Below are positions 7,782-16,790 of a stretch of DNA of 64,000 nucleotides, piece by piece (within the stretch, counting starts at the first letter, position 1; every line of letters starts with the position of its first letter). The position numbers and the translations under genes were made by a program. The notes under the pieces were generated by a model. That model was not told the origin of the DNA. It saw nothing but the letters and a program-made list of their open reading frames with translations, and made no database searches. Source of the stretch: Opimibacter sp041746735 (GTDB lineage Bacteria > Bacteroidota > Bacteroidia > Chitinophagales > Saprospiraceae); assembly GCA_041746735.1 (NCBI GenBank), contig JBGTGP010000038.1, positions 1 through 64,000 on the forward strand, given 5' to 3'.

Positions 7782-8578
7782 AGACCAGCGCCGCAGAGGT
7801 CATTGAATTTTTGGAGTCCATTGCCCCCCTGTCTTTGCAAGAGCCATATGACAACAGCGGATTGCTGATCGGATCTCCGGACATGGAGGTCAGCGGTATC
7901 ATCGTATGTCTGGACTGCACGGAAGAGGTGCTTGAGGAGGCCATTGCCCGTGGATGTAATATGGTTATCTCGCATCATCCGGCTATATTCAACGGACTAA
8001 AAAAAATCACCGGCGCTACAGCGACTGAACGTCTTGTAGCCAATGCCATCCGGAATGATCTTATTTTATACGCCATTCATACGAATCTGGACAACACCCT
8101 GACCCATGGCGTCAATGAGCGTATCGCCCGTACGATTGGGTTGGACATCGAAGGAATATTGCGGCAGAAAGCGAACCAACCCAACCCGGATATCGGGGCA
8201 GGCATCGTAGGCTATTTTCCAAATCCGGTGACGGAAGGACAGTTTCTCCACCTCCTGCGCGACCTGATGAAAACGCCTGTGATACGGCATACTTCGCTTA
8301 TTAACAAACCAATACAGCGTGTGGCAGTTTGTGGTGGGTCCGGTAGTTTTTTACTGGAAGACGCCCGGACATCCGGAGTGGATGCCCTGGTTACGGCTGA
8401 TTTTAAATACCATCAGTTTTTTGACGCCGGGGGCTCCCTGCTTGTCTGTGACATCGGCCACTACGAGAGTGAGCAATTTACCATACGCCTTCTGCAGGAG
8501 CTACTTTCGGGGAATTTTATTACTTTTGCGGCCCATTGTACGGAGGTCAACACCAATCCCGTCCATTACTTTACCTGA
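7778..8578 (+). CDS. Nif3-like dinuclear metal centre protein
   Basis: Members form toroidal hexamers with a two-metal site; the physiological role (GTP cyclohydrolase I type 2 has been proposed for some) is not settled. The 266-residue protein has the metal-binding motifs SHHPAIF (two His), IHTNLD and near the C-terminus 'DIGHYESEQF' (His and Glu). This is the short form: the roughly 100-residue insert found in many Bacteroidota homologues is absent. It starts inside the stop of rfaE2 (ATGA) and is followed after 15 bases by a zinc-ribbon protein, a pairing often seen for these two families. Confidence 0.9.
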   Translation: MKTSAAEVIEFLESIAPLSLQEPYDNSGLLIGSPDMEVSGIIVCLDCTEEVLEEAIARGCNMVISHHPAIFNGLKKITGATATERLVANAIRNDLILYAIHTNLDNTLTHGVNERIARTIGLDIEGILRQKANQPNPDIGAGIVGYFPNPVTEGQFLHLLRDLMKTPVIRHTSLINKPIQRVAVCGGSGSFLLEDARTSGVDALVTADFKYHQFFDAGGSLLVCDIGHYESEQFTIRLLQELLSGNFITFAAHCTEVNTNPVHYFT

Positions 8579-8593
8579 TTTTCATCTATACCT

Positions 8594-9349
8594 ATGGCAA
8601 AAGCAACCGAAATCAGTATTGAAGAGAAGTTGAGAAAACTCTTCGAACTCCAGAAGATTGATTCCAAGATTGACGAGATCGAAATCCTGAAAGGGGAGCT
8701 TCCTATCGAGGTCAGTGACCTGGAAGATGAGGTGACCGGGCTTGAAACCCGCCTTAAAAACCTGAATGATACGGTCAAGGATATCGAAAAGGAGGGTCTG
8801 AAATATACCACCCGCATCTCAGAGGGTGAGGCCTTGATCAAGAAGTACACCAAGCAACTGGATGACGTCAAAAACAACCGTGAATTTGATGCTTTATCGA
8901 AAGAGCTTGAAATGCAAAAACTCGAGATCCAGCTTGCGGAGAAGAAAGCCCGTGATATCAATGATAAAGCCGGCGCTAAAAATGCAGTGATCAAAGAAGC
9001 CAAGGAAAAGCTGAAAGCCAAAAAAGCCAATCTGGACGTCAAAAAAGATGAACTAAAATCTATCATCGCGAAGACTGAAAAGGAAGAGAAAGCCCTTCGT
9101 AAAAATGCAGCAGCGGCTGAAGGTGTCATCGAGGAGCGTCTCTTAAAAGCATATCACCGTATCCGGAACAATTACCGTAACGGACTGGCGCTGGTGGCTA
9201 TCGAGCGTGATGCCTGTGGTGGATGCTTCAACCAGATCCCCCCTCAAATCCAACTCGAAGTATCCCAACGGAAAAAAATCATTGCCTGCGAACATTGCGG
9301 ACGTATTCTGGTTGACCATGAAATCGCCGGTATTCCTTCAGAAGCATAA
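8594..9349 (+). CDS. Coiled-coil protein with C4 zinc ribbon (COG1579)
   Basis: A cytoplasmic 251-residue protein. Residues 10-185 are a long Lys/Glu-rich coiled-coil hairpin with heptad-like spacing, and the C-terminus is a zinc ribbon with Cys208, Cys211, Cys232 and Cys235 in CGGC and CEHC. This is the COG1579 / CT398-like family, proposed to bind nucleic acid or flagellar and sigma-54 partners in some bacteria; the role here is unknown. It lies 15 bases after the Nif3-like gene and 15 bases before a TPR gene. Confidence 0.88.
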   Translation: MAKATEISIEEKLRKLFELQKIDSKIDEIEILKGELPIEVSDLEDEVTGLETRLKNLNDTVKDIEKEGLKYTTRISEGEALIKKYTKQLDDVKNNREFDALSKELEMQKLEIQLAEKKARDINDKAGAKNAVIKEAKEKLKAKKANLDVKKDELKSIIAKTEKEEKALRKNAAAAEGVIEERLLKAYHRIRNNYRNGLALVAIERDACGGCFNQIPPQIQLEVSQRKKIIACEHCGRILVDHEIAGIPSEA

Positions 9350-9364
9350 ATCCTCTATTGATAC

Positions 9365-10867
9365 GTGGCAACCTTTCGTCTGGCACAGATAAAACGTTTT
9401 GTTTGTGCAGGGATGTTGCTCCTGTTCCCGCTGCTGGTCTCTGCACGTCAAATGTACTGGACGGCAGAAGCCCGGGATGCCTATTCGCTAATCCTTTCTT
9501 TACGAATCGATGAGGGTTTGAATCTGGTACGATTGCATGCCATTTCCCAGCCTGACAATCAGATCTGGCCGTATCTGGAAGATTATGGCGCTTTTCTGCG
9601 AATCTTTGTTCAGGAAGATCTTCGTCAAATCCCATCCTTTTTGGAATCCTCTTCCCGCAGACTTAGCCGGGTGGCAAACGTACCGGATTCGAATCCACTG
9701 TCGCTCATGGCTCAGGGACAGATCCTCCTGCATCAATGTGCCTTACGGTTACAACAGGGAAAATTCATTGCAGCAGCCTCGGATATCAATAAAGCTTTCA
9801 AACTTCTGAAGAAAAATCAGAAACTGCATCCGTCCGATGTAGCCAATCTCCGACTCTTTGGTGCTCTCAAGGTGGTCTTTGGTGCTATTCCTGATCAATA
9901 CCGCTGGCTGGTGTCTATCGTGTCCAGTCTGAGTGGTACCATCGAGGAAGGACTAAAAGACCTTCATTCCATTTTGAGGACCACAACACGAGCTGACAAT
10001 ATCTACTACGATGAAACCGTCATGTTTACAGCTCTTGCCGAAGGTCGTATGAACAACCGGCCGGAGTATGCCCTTAGCCTGGTCCACGAGCATCTGGGAA
10101 GCTCGCCGACATCGCGGGGCAATCAATATCTCATGGCCGGTCTCATGCTCGCTAATGGCAATAATGATGAGACGATTGATTTGCTGCTTCGGCCAGCAGG
10201 GCCTCCTGGTGCTACCCGGATACCGTTTCTTGATTTTATGTTGGGGGAATGCAAGCTGTTTCGCGGAGATGCAGATGCGGATGATTACCTGAAACGATTT
10301 CTGGCCCACCACAAGGGCAAGCATTTTATTAAAGAAGCGTATCAAAAATTAGCCTGGCATGCCCTGCTGGCAGAAGACCGGACGGGGTATTTCAGCTATT
10401 TGCAGCAGATCCTGATCAAAGGATCAGCGACTACGGATGAAGACCAACAGGCGTTGCACGAGGCGGAAAATCATGCTACACCACATCCGATACTGCTGCG
10501 AAGCAGACTCTATTATGATGGCGGATATTATGAACAGGCGATCATGTTACTGACCGAAGAATTTTACGGGACGTTGAAGCAACATGCACATCGACTCGAA
10601 TTCCTGTATCGCAAAGGGCGCATACTACAGGCCCAAAAGTCATACCCGGAAGCGCTTCATTATCTCAATCTGACGATCACCACCGGCCAGTTTTCCAAAT
10701 ACTATTTTTCCTGCAGTGCGGCTTTACAGTGTGGCATTATTCATGAATCTCTCGGGAGCCCGGAGTCGGCGCTGAAATTTTATACGCTGTGTCTGCAGAT
10801 GATACCGGACACGTATGCCACCAGTTTGCATCAGAAGGCCAGAATGGGCATCAACCGGGTGGATTAA
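9365..10867 (+). CDS. Exported TPR-like protein of unknown function
   Basis: A 500-residue protein starting at GTG 9365. Residues 1-28 look like a signal peptide (basic start, hydrophobic LLLFPLLVSA, cleavage near SAR-QM). The rest is entirely alpha-helical-looking with degenerate tetratricopeptide repeats, clearest near the C-terminus ('FLYRKGRILQAQKSYPEALHYL' region and 'SPESALKFYTLCLQM'). It probably works as a periplasmic or envelope scaffold. It is the last gene of the run that begins at panD and lies 18 bases before the 3' end of the oppositely oriented tRNA-Met. Confidence 0.75.
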   Translation: MATFRLAQIKRFVCAGMLLLFPLLVSARQMYWTAEARDAYSLILSLRIDEGLNLVRLHAISQPDNQIWPYLEDYGAFLRIFVQEDLRQIPSFLESSSRRLSRVANVPDSNPLSLMAQGQILLHQCALRLQQGKFIAAASDINKAFKLLKKNQKLHPSDVANLRLFGALKVVFGAIPDQYRWLVSIVSSLSGTIEEGLKDLHSILRTTTRADNIYYDETVMFTALAEGRMNNRPEYALSLVHEHLGSSPTSRGNQYLMAGLMLANGNNDETIDLLLRPAGPPGATRIPFLDFMLGECKLFRGDADADDYLKRFLAHHKGKHFIKEAYQKLAWHALLAEDRTGYFSYLQQILIKGSATTDEDQQALHEAENHATPHPILLRSRLYYDGGYYEQAIMLLTEEFYGTLKQHAHRLEFLYRKGRILQAQKSYPEALHYLNLTITTGQFSKYYFSCSAALQCGIIHESLGSPESALKFYTLCLQMIPDTYATSLHQKARMGINRVD

Positions 10868-10884
10868 GAAAATAAAAGAAGGAG

Positions 10885-10958
10885 TAGCGTGGGGCGGGAT
10901 TGAACCGCCGACCTTATGATTATGAATCATACGCTCTAACCATCTGAGCTACCACGCC
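10885..10958 (-). tRNA. tRNA-Met (CAT anticodon)
   Basis: Reading leftward from 10958, the cloverleaf is complete: acceptor GGCGTGG with CCACGCT (one G-U at the first pair), D arm AGCTCAGATGGTTAGAGC, anticodon stem TATGA/TCATA around loop TTCATAA with anticodon CAT, variable AGGTC, and T arm with loop TTCAATC. The discriminator is A and CCA is not encoded. The A-ending discriminator, normal first pair region and absence of the three G-C pairs of an initiator suggest the elongator form; a tRNA-Ile with modified C34 is not excluded. Confidence 0.95.
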
Positions 10959-11063
10959 AAAAAAGGACTGCAAATATAACCGATTGCCCTAAATAAAAAC
11001 CCCGATTCGACATTTGCGGATTTGCCTGACATCATGGGGAGTGACTGTATCCTGAGACAAGGT

Positions 11064-11477
11064 TCAGATAAAACGCTCCTTCCACGCTGCTGGCGGTAAA
11101 GGACATGTCTCATACCGGGCGCCTGATCTGAAACGATCGGCCGCCACCCGACGATACAACCCTTCTCTGATCCACCTGGGGATGAGCCGACCCCAACGTA
11201 TCAGATTGTACGGCCATCCCAAATCCCTGGCAATAGCCATGACCGCATCACTCCGCATCCATATCCGTCCCTGGTCATAATAGATAAGGGTATCCTCCTC
11301 CATATAGGCTGGAGATAATGGCAAAAGCAACTCGCCGGCTGTCTTGCCTTCCAAAGGTGAAAAGTGCAACTTCTGCCTTTTGTCCCGCCGGAGTATCCAT
11401 TTGACCCATCTATGACACATAGGACAACATCCGTCAAAAAAAACAATCTTTATGCCGCGATCGGTCCCCATATCCAT
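11064..11477 (-). CDS. DCC-family thiol-disulfide oxidoreductase-like protein (DUF393)
   Basis: A 137-residue protein of the DCC family, named after the DxxCxxC motif, seen here as FFDGCCPMCH with Cys18 and Cys21. Later conserved segments include 'DTLIYYDQGRIWMRSDAVMAIARDLG'. Members resemble thioredoxin-fold oxidoreductases, but a physiological partner is generally not known. The ATG at 11477 lies just after the radA stop codon (one base between), so the gene is read with radA. An upstream extension to 11531 overlaps radA and is not supported. Confidence 0.85.
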   Translation of the reverse strand: MDMGTDRGIKIVFFDGCCPMCHRWVKWILRRDKRQKLHFSPLEGKTAGELLLPLSPAYMEEDTLIYYDQGRIWMRSDAVMAIARDLGWPYNLIRWGRLIPRWIREGLYRRVAADRFRSGARYETCPLPPAAWKERFI

Positions 11478-11478
11478 A

Positions 11479-12840
11479 TCAACCAAAGATCTGTTCGAAG
11501 AGCTCCCGGAGTGTCCGGACCTGAACCACAATAGTCCCTTTCGCGGGGATCTCTACACCGCTGGTCACCGGTACAAATATTTTTTGATACCCTAACCTTG
11601 ATGCTTCGGAGATCCGCTTATCCAATTGCTGGACAGGTCTGATCTCGCCGGAAAGGCCTACCTCGCCAGCAAAGCCAATATCCCGTGCAACCGGAATATC
11701 CTGTAAAGAAGATACAAGAGCGATGGTCACCGCCAGATCAATAGCCGGCTCACTCACCCGTAGGCCTCCGGCGACATTGAGAAATACATCCTGATTTCCG
11801 AAAAAGAAACCACACCTTTTTTCCAGCACCGCCAGCATTAGATGCAGTCTTCGAAGATCATATCCACTGGTGGATCGCTGCGCTGTACCATATACAGCCG
11901 TACTGACCAATGCCTGGGTTTCAATCAGAAAGGGTCTGAAACCTTCGCAAACAATGGCGATACAGGAGCCGGATGTCCGATGCTCCGGATCGGCCGGAAT
12001 GAGCCATTCGGATGGATTCTCTACTGGAATGAGGCCTGCCCCCTTCATTTCATAAATACCAATCTCCCGGGTCGAGCCAAAACGATTTTTGATGCAGCGT
12101 AGTAGCCGGAAATGGTACTGTCGGTCACCTTCAAGGTGGAGGACCACATCGACGATGTGCTCCATCAGTTTTGGCCCGGCGATATCCCCTTCCTTCGTAA
12201 TATGACCTACCAGTATAATCGTAATACCACTTTGCTTGGCCAGTTGCTGCAGTCGATAGCTGCATTCCCGTATCTGGCTTACCGATCCGGGAATGGACTC
12301 CATCTCCGGCGAGTAAATCGTCTGGATCGAATCGATGATCACGATTCCGGCCTGGAGCTTCAGGATTGCTTCGATCACCCTGGACAGATCGGTTTCAGCC
12401 AGGATATGACAATGGTCACCACTGATCCCCAGGCGATGTGCCCGCATCTTGATCTGGGCGGCGCTTTCCTCTCCTGAAATATAGAGCATCCGGGCAGAGG
12501 GATGAGCCGCCATCTGTAAGAGCAAGGTGGATTTGCCGGCACCAGGCTCGCCCGCCATCAGGATCAAGGATCCCGGGACCAAGCCACCACCCAACACCCG
12601 TTCCAATTCCGGATCCCCTACCCGAATCCGGATCTCTGTATCCATATCGATCTCAGAAAGGAGCACCGGAAGAGTTGACTCCTTAGACGCAGTCAGATCC
12701 GTACCGGAAGCCTTGGATCCACTGGAAATGGTTTCTTCGACCATGGTTTCCCACTCATTACATTCCGTGCATTTGCCCATCCAACCTGAAGCAGTTGCTC
12801 CACAGTTGCTGCAGACAAACCGGGTTCGGACTTTGGACAT
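11479..12840 (-). CDS. radA: DNA repair protein RadA (Sms)
   Basis: A RecA-like ATPase and branch-migration helicase that helps process recombination intermediates. The 453-residue protein has the expected order: N-terminal C4 zinc finger (Cys10, 13, 24, 27), Walker A GEPGAGKS at 97-104, the RadA-specific KNRFG motif within 'RCIKNRFGSTREIGIYEM', and a C-terminal Lon-protease-like domain ('GLRVSEPAIDLAVTIAL', then 'FAGEVGLSGEIRPV'). The Lon-type catalytic Ser-Lys pair is absent, as is normal for RadA. A DCC-family gene follows directly. Confidence 0.97.
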   Translation of the reverse strand: MSKVRTRFVCSNCGATASGWMGKCTECNEWETMVEETISSGSKASGTDLTASKESTLPVLLSEIDMDTEIRIRVGDPELERVLGGGLVPGSLILMAGEPGAGKSTLLLQMAAHPSARMLYISGEESAAQIKMRAHRLGISGDHCHILAETDLSRVIEAILKLQAGIVIIDSIQTIYSPEMESIPGSVSQIRECSYRLQQLAKQSGITIILVGHITKEGDIAGPKLMEHIVDVVLHLEGDRQYHFRLLRCIKNRFGSTREIGIYEMKGAGLIPVENPSEWLIPADPEHRTSGSCIAIVCEGFRPFLIETQALVSTAVYGTAQRSTSGYDLRRLHLMLAVLEKRCGFFFGNQDVFLNVAGGLRVSEPAIDLAVTIALVSSLQDIPVARDIGFAGEVGLSGEIRPVQQLDKRISEASRLGYQKIFVPVTSGVEIPAKGTIVVQVRTLRELFEQIFG

Positions 12841-13000
12841 GATCAGGTTGTTTTCAAGGTGGTTAACAATTTATTTAATTTTTTTCAGACAAGTATAGGC
12901 AGATTAAAAAACTCTAAGTACTTTAGCTACGTTATTACAGCAATCACAGTTGATTCGATTCCAATACAAACAGTTTAAACGTAAACTTGAGGAGTTGTTA

Positions 13001-13008
13001 CAAATATA
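13001..13008 (-). promoter_or_regulatory. Possible -7 element for radA
   Basis: TATATTTG on the minus strand matches TAnnTTTG. It is about 160 bases before radA, with a TTTC 15 bases upstream rather than at the usual 19-21. Weak support in AT-rich sequence. Confidence 0.3.
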
Positions 13009-13225
13009 AGCTGTGATAGAATTGAAATGAGCCTCATATTCCAAGTCAGACAACCCCCTGGAACTTTACATTCTCTTGTGGTTTTGGTGTTTATGATTTC
13101 TGGTGCATGGAGTATATGTCAACCCTTGGTAACCTTTATGACCGAATGACTGTTATAGTGTTATCAAATGATAAATAAAGGTTTTAAGTTTACCTTACAT
13201 GATACAACCTTTGTTAGAAGTGACA

Positions 13226-13349
13226 TAACTTTGAGGTTCAAATCAGTGCGATTTCAACGTTGTCTTGACAACGACACGATATAGTTTTCAATTGGTTTTT
13301 TGGGGTTTTTGGGGTGCCGGGTGCTAGCCTGGTGCCCCTTTTTCTTTTT
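13226..13349 (+). ncRNA. Candidate small RNA with promoter and terminator
   Basis: A -7 element TAACTTTG at 13226-13233 is followed about 80 bases later by a hairpin-plus-T terminator at 13311-13349, with a 6-bp hairpin at 13258-13273 between. No ORF of note lies inside. The transcript would be roughly 110 bases. No known RNA family is recognised. Alternatively the hairpin attenuates a long leader of the DUF819 gene. Confidence 0.3.
13311..13349 (+). terminator. Terminator-like hairpin before the DUF819 gene
   Basis: GGGGTGCC (13311-13318) pairs with GGTGCCCC (13331-13338) using two G-U pairs, and is followed by TTTTTCTTTTT. It is oriented rightward although no protein gene lies just upstream on that strand. 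Confidence 0.55.
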
Positions 13350-13407
13350 ACCCCCTGTTGTAAAATACGGGCCGTTTGCCACGGTTTGAATTTTCTATCT
13401 TGTCGGG

Positions 13408-14718
13408 ATGAATCCACTTTTTACCAATGACGCGGTAGTCCTCGGTATCCTGATTTGTACCCTGGCAGCTATCTTTTATACCGCCCATTCTACTGCCCCC
13501 TTCTGGAAGAAGTTTTACACCTATGTACCGGCGTTGTTATTGTGTTACTTTATCCCGGCACTGATGAACTGGCCTCTGGGGCTGATATCCGGGGAAAAAA
13601 GTCAGCTCTACACGATTGCGTCGCGTTACTTTCTACCTGCCAGTCTGATCTTGTTTTGTCTGAGCATTGATATTAAAGGCATCCTGGGACTTGGGCCCAA
13701 AGCGCTGATCATGTTTCTTACAGCCACCTTGGGTATAATCCTGGGAGGACCTATCGCGCTGATGACCACGATGTATCTCTTTCCGGATGTTATCGGAGCC
13801 ACACCGGATGAACTATGGAGAGGGCTCAGCACTATTGCAGGAAGTTGGATCGGGGGTGGTGCCAATCAGGCGGCCATGAAAGAGATTTTTTCTGTTTCCG
13901 ACAATCTGTTTGGTACCATGGTGGTCGTCGATGTAGTCGTCGCCAATATCTGGATGGCCTTTCTGCTCTATGGTGCCAATATCAGTGACAGACTGGATCG
14001 ATGGCTGAAAGCTGATAATTCAGCGATCAGCGCACTCGAGAAGAAAATTACAGATTACCGGGCAAGTGTGGAAAAAATCCCGACCACATTGGATCTTTTT
14101 ATACTGGCGGCAGTAGCCTTTGGAGGTGTCGCGCTGGCCCACTGGGGTGCAGGACAAATTGTGCCTGTCCTCAATGCTGTCGTCCCCCATTTGGAGGAAT
14201 CAATCGGTAGCTCCGGTTCCAAATCCTTGTGGCAATCCTTTCTGAGATTCCTCGTCATCGCCATTGAATCTATAAGTAATATATTTTTCTGGCTGGTCGT
14301 AATTGCCACGACCTTTGGATTTATCCTGTCCTTTACCAAGGCTCGAAAACTGGAGGGTGTGGGGGCTTCACGATGGGCGAGCGTATTTCTGTATATCCTG
14401 GTGGCCACTATTGGCATGAAGATGAATTTGGAAGAAGTATTCTCCAACCTGGGGTTGTTTGCCATCGGGTTGATCTGGATGCTCGTTCATGTGATTCTTC
14501 TGCTGATTGTTGCTAAAATCATTAAAGCACCCTTCTTTTTCGTCGCCGTCGGCTCCCAGGCCAATGTGGGCGGTGCCGCTTCCGCCCCTGTGGTCGCCAG
14601 TGCTTTTAGTCCTTCCCTGGCACCCGTTGGTGTTCTTCTCGCGGTATTGGGCTATGCGTTAGGAACCTATGGGGCTCTATTATGCGCCTTTCTGATGAAA
14701 ATGGCGCAAGGGGTATAA
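13408..14718 (+). CDS. DUF819 family membrane protein
   Basis: A 436-residue polytopic membrane protein with about ten to twelve hydrophobic segments. Family features include 'SRYFLPASLILFCLSIDI', the glycine-rich loop 'GSWIGGGANQAAMKEIF', 'VVDVVVANIWMAFLL' and a second loop 'GSQANVGGAASAPVVA'. The internal similarity of the two Asn/Gly-rich loops suggests an inverted-repeat transporter fold. Bacterial DUF819 proteins (YjcL-like) are presumed permeases with unknown substrate. A TATCTTGT sequence ends four bases before the ATG, with a TTTG 17 bases further upstream, so the transcript may be leaderless. Confidence 0.85.
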   Translation: MNPLFTNDAVVLGILICTLAAIFYTAHSTAPFWKKFYTYVPALLLCYFIPALMNWPLGLISGEKSQLYTIASRYFLPASLILFCLSIDIKGILGLGPKALIMFLTATLGIILGGPIALMTTMYLFPDVIGATPDELWRGLSTIAGSWIGGGANQAAMKEIFSVSDNLFGTMVVVDVVVANIWMAFLLYGANISDRLDRWLKADNSAISALEKKITDYRASVEKIPTTLDLFILAAVAFGGVALAHWGAGQIVPVLNAVVPHLEESIGSSGSKSLWQSFLRFLVIAIESISNIFFWLVVIATTFGFILSFTKARKLEGVGASRWASVFLYILVATIGMKMNLEEVFSNLGLFAIGLIWMLVHVILLLIVAKIIKAPFFFVAVGSQANVGGAASAPVVASAFSPSLAPVGVLLAVLGYALGTYGALLCAFLMKMAQGV

Positions 14719-14817
14719 TTGGAAAAACGAAAACTAAGCACGTATTCAATTTGTTCTGACGTCTTATCCGTCTACGGTGCTAAAAAACTGTAATTTCGCA
14801 CCTTCTTACTCAACCCG

Positions 14818-16713
14818 ATGAGTGATCAGATCAAACATGAGTGCGGGATCGCACTGATCAGACTTCTTCAACCGCTTCAGCACTACCAGGATACGTATGG
14901 CACGGCTCTTCATGGCCTCTACACACTCCAGTTGCTGCTCCAAAAAATGCGCAATCGGGGTCAGGACGGTGCCGGTGTAGCCACGATCAAACTCAATCCT
15001 GCTCCCGGATCCAAATACATCAGCCGTAAAAGAAGTAACAGCCCACAGTATCTCAAAGAGGTATTTCAGGGCATTTTTCAGCATTTTGAAGACGTTCCTC
15101 CTGACCAACTCCGGGATGCCGCCTGGTTGAAAGAAAACAAACCCTATACCGGTGAGGTCCTGATGGGGCATCTCCGGTATGGTACGCATGGAGACAACTC
15201 CATCGAAACCTGCCACCCGTTTGTTCGCCTCAACAACTGGATCACCCGTAATCTTGTTCTGGCCGGCAATTTCAATCTGACCAATGTCGATGAGCTTTTT
15301 GACGAGCTGGTCAAACTGGGCCAATATCCGAAAGAAAAATCCGACACAGTTACCGTACTGGAGAAAATCGGCCACTTCCTGGATACGGAGGTAGAGCGTC
15401 TTTTTAAATGGTACAAGCAGGATGGGTATGACAATGAACGTGTCACCAGCCTCATCACCGAGCACATGGACATCCAACGCATTCTAAAAAATGCATGTCG
15501 CAAATTCGATGGTGGCTATGTGATGGCCGGGATGATCGGGCACGGTGATGCTTTTATTTTTAGAGATCCCAATGGTATACGACCCTGTTTTTTCTACGCG
15601 GATGACGAGATCATTGCCGCCGCATCGGAACGACCAGCCTTACAGACCACCCTCAATGTCAGTGCCCGGGAGATTCAGGAACTTGAGCCTGGTCATGCCC
15701 TGATCATCAAAAAAGATGGTCGGCATGACGTCGTCCCTTTTATCGAGCCGAAGGAGAAAAAAAGTTGTTCGTTCGAACGCATCTATTTCAGTAGAGGCTC
15801 TGATAAGGATATCTATGTCGAACGAAAAAACCTGGGTAGAAACCTGGTCGAACGGATCTTGCAGGCCGTCGATTATAATTTTGACGATACCGTCTTTACC
15901 TATGTGCCCAATACCGCCGAAGCCGCCTTCTATGGGCTGGTAGAAGGGCTTCATGAAGCGTACAACCATCAGAAAGCTGCTATGATTATTGCCAGCGAAG
16001 GCCGTATGCGTCCGGAAGAGATTCATGCACTGTTGAAACGGCAACCCCGGATTGAAAAATTAGCCAACAAGGACGAGAAACTGAGGACCTTCATTGCCAG
16101 CATGGATACGCGTCACGAAATGGTTTCTCATGTCTATGATGTAACCTACGGCATTATCCGGAACCAAAAAGATACGTTGGTTTTGCTGGATGATTCTATT
16201 GTACGGGGTACGACACTACGTGATTCCATAATCCGCATGGTGGCCATGCGCCTGAAGCCCAAACGCATCATCGTCGTGAGCAGTGCACCGCAGATCCGAT
16301 ACCCTGATTGTTATGGTATCGATATGTCCAAAATGGGGGACTTCGTTGCCTTTCGGGCGTTGGTCGATATCCTGCGCCAACAGGGCAAAGAGGAACTGCT
16401 GCAGGATTGTTACCAACGGTGCAGAGCACAACTGGATCTTCCAGGAGAACAGATCACGAATGAAGTAAAGAGCTTGTATGACCATGTGTCGGCGGATTGT
16501 ATATCAAAACAAATCGCCCGGATCGTTTCACCGGCAGATATGCAGGTGGAGGTGGACGTCATCTTTCAGACACTCGAAGGGCTCCATGCTGCATGTCCAA
16601 ATCATACCGGGGATTGGTATTTTTCAGGAAACTATCCAACGCCGGGAGGCAACAAAGTGGTCAATAAAGCCTTTATCAATTATATGGAAGGACGGAATGA
16701 ACGATCGTATTGA
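14818..16713 (+). CDS. Long PurF-like glutamine amidophosphoribosyltransferase
   Basis: A 631-residue enzyme with an N-terminal class II glutamine amidotransferase domain and a C-terminal type I phosphoribosyltransferase domain. The likely catalytic Cys9 follows a short propeptide in 'KHECGIALI'; also visible are 'MRNRGQDGAG', 'GHLRYGTHG' and the PRPP-binding loop LVLLDDSIVRGTT. Canonical PurF is about 460-500 residues; the extra length comes mainly from an insertion near residues 60-110, a 150-240 helical stretch and a C-terminal extension. Such long paralogues are common in Bacteroidota, often beside a standard PurF, so the exact reaction is uncertain. No other purine gene adjoins it. Confidence 0.8.
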   Translation: MSDQIKHECGIALIRLLQPLQHYQDTYGTALHGLYTLQLLLQKMRNRGQDGAGVATIKLNPAPGSKYISRKRSNSPQYLKEVFQGIFQHFEDVPPDQLRDAAWLKENKPYTGEVLMGHLRYGTHGDNSIETCHPFVRLNNWITRNLVLAGNFNLTNVDELFDELVKLGQYPKEKSDTVTVLEKIGHFLDTEVERLFKWYKQDGYDNERVTSLITEHMDIQRILKNACRKFDGGYVMAGMIGHGDAFIFRDPNGIRPCFFYADDEIIAAASERPALQTTLNVSAREIQELEPGHALIIKKDGRHDVVPFIEPKEKKSCSFERIYFSRGSDKDIYVERKNLGRNLVERILQAVDYNFDDTVFTYVPNTAEAAFYGLVEGLHEAYNHQKAAMIIASEGRMRPEEIHALLKRQPRIEKLANKDEKLRTFIASMDTRHEMVSHVYDVTYGIIRNQKDTLVLLDDSIVRGTTLRDSIIRMVAMRLKPKRIIVVSSAPQIRYPDCYGIDMSKMGDFVAFRALVDILRQQGKEELLQDCYQRCRAQLDLPGEQITNEVKSLYDHVSADCISKQIARIVSPADMQVEVDVIFQTLEGLHAACPNHTGDWYFSGNYPTPGGNKVVNKAFINYMEGRNERSY

Positions 16714-16790
16714 CGTTACGTACCCGTATCTTTCGTTCAGGTGGGGAGGTGTTTATCCAAACCTATTGCCAGGAAAACTGAATAACGATC

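Larger units (their letters stand above)
12841..13407. other. AT-rich gene-free region upstream of radA and the DUF819 gene
   Basis: In 567 bases I see no ORF with protein-like composition. It is clearly richer in A+T than its neighbours. It holds a minus-strand -7 match at 13001-13008 (possibly for radA), a plus-strand -7 match at 13226-13233, a small hairpin CGTTGT/ACAACG at 13258-13273, and a terminator at 13311-13349. Together the last three outline a possible small RNA of about 110 bases. Confidence 0.5.
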
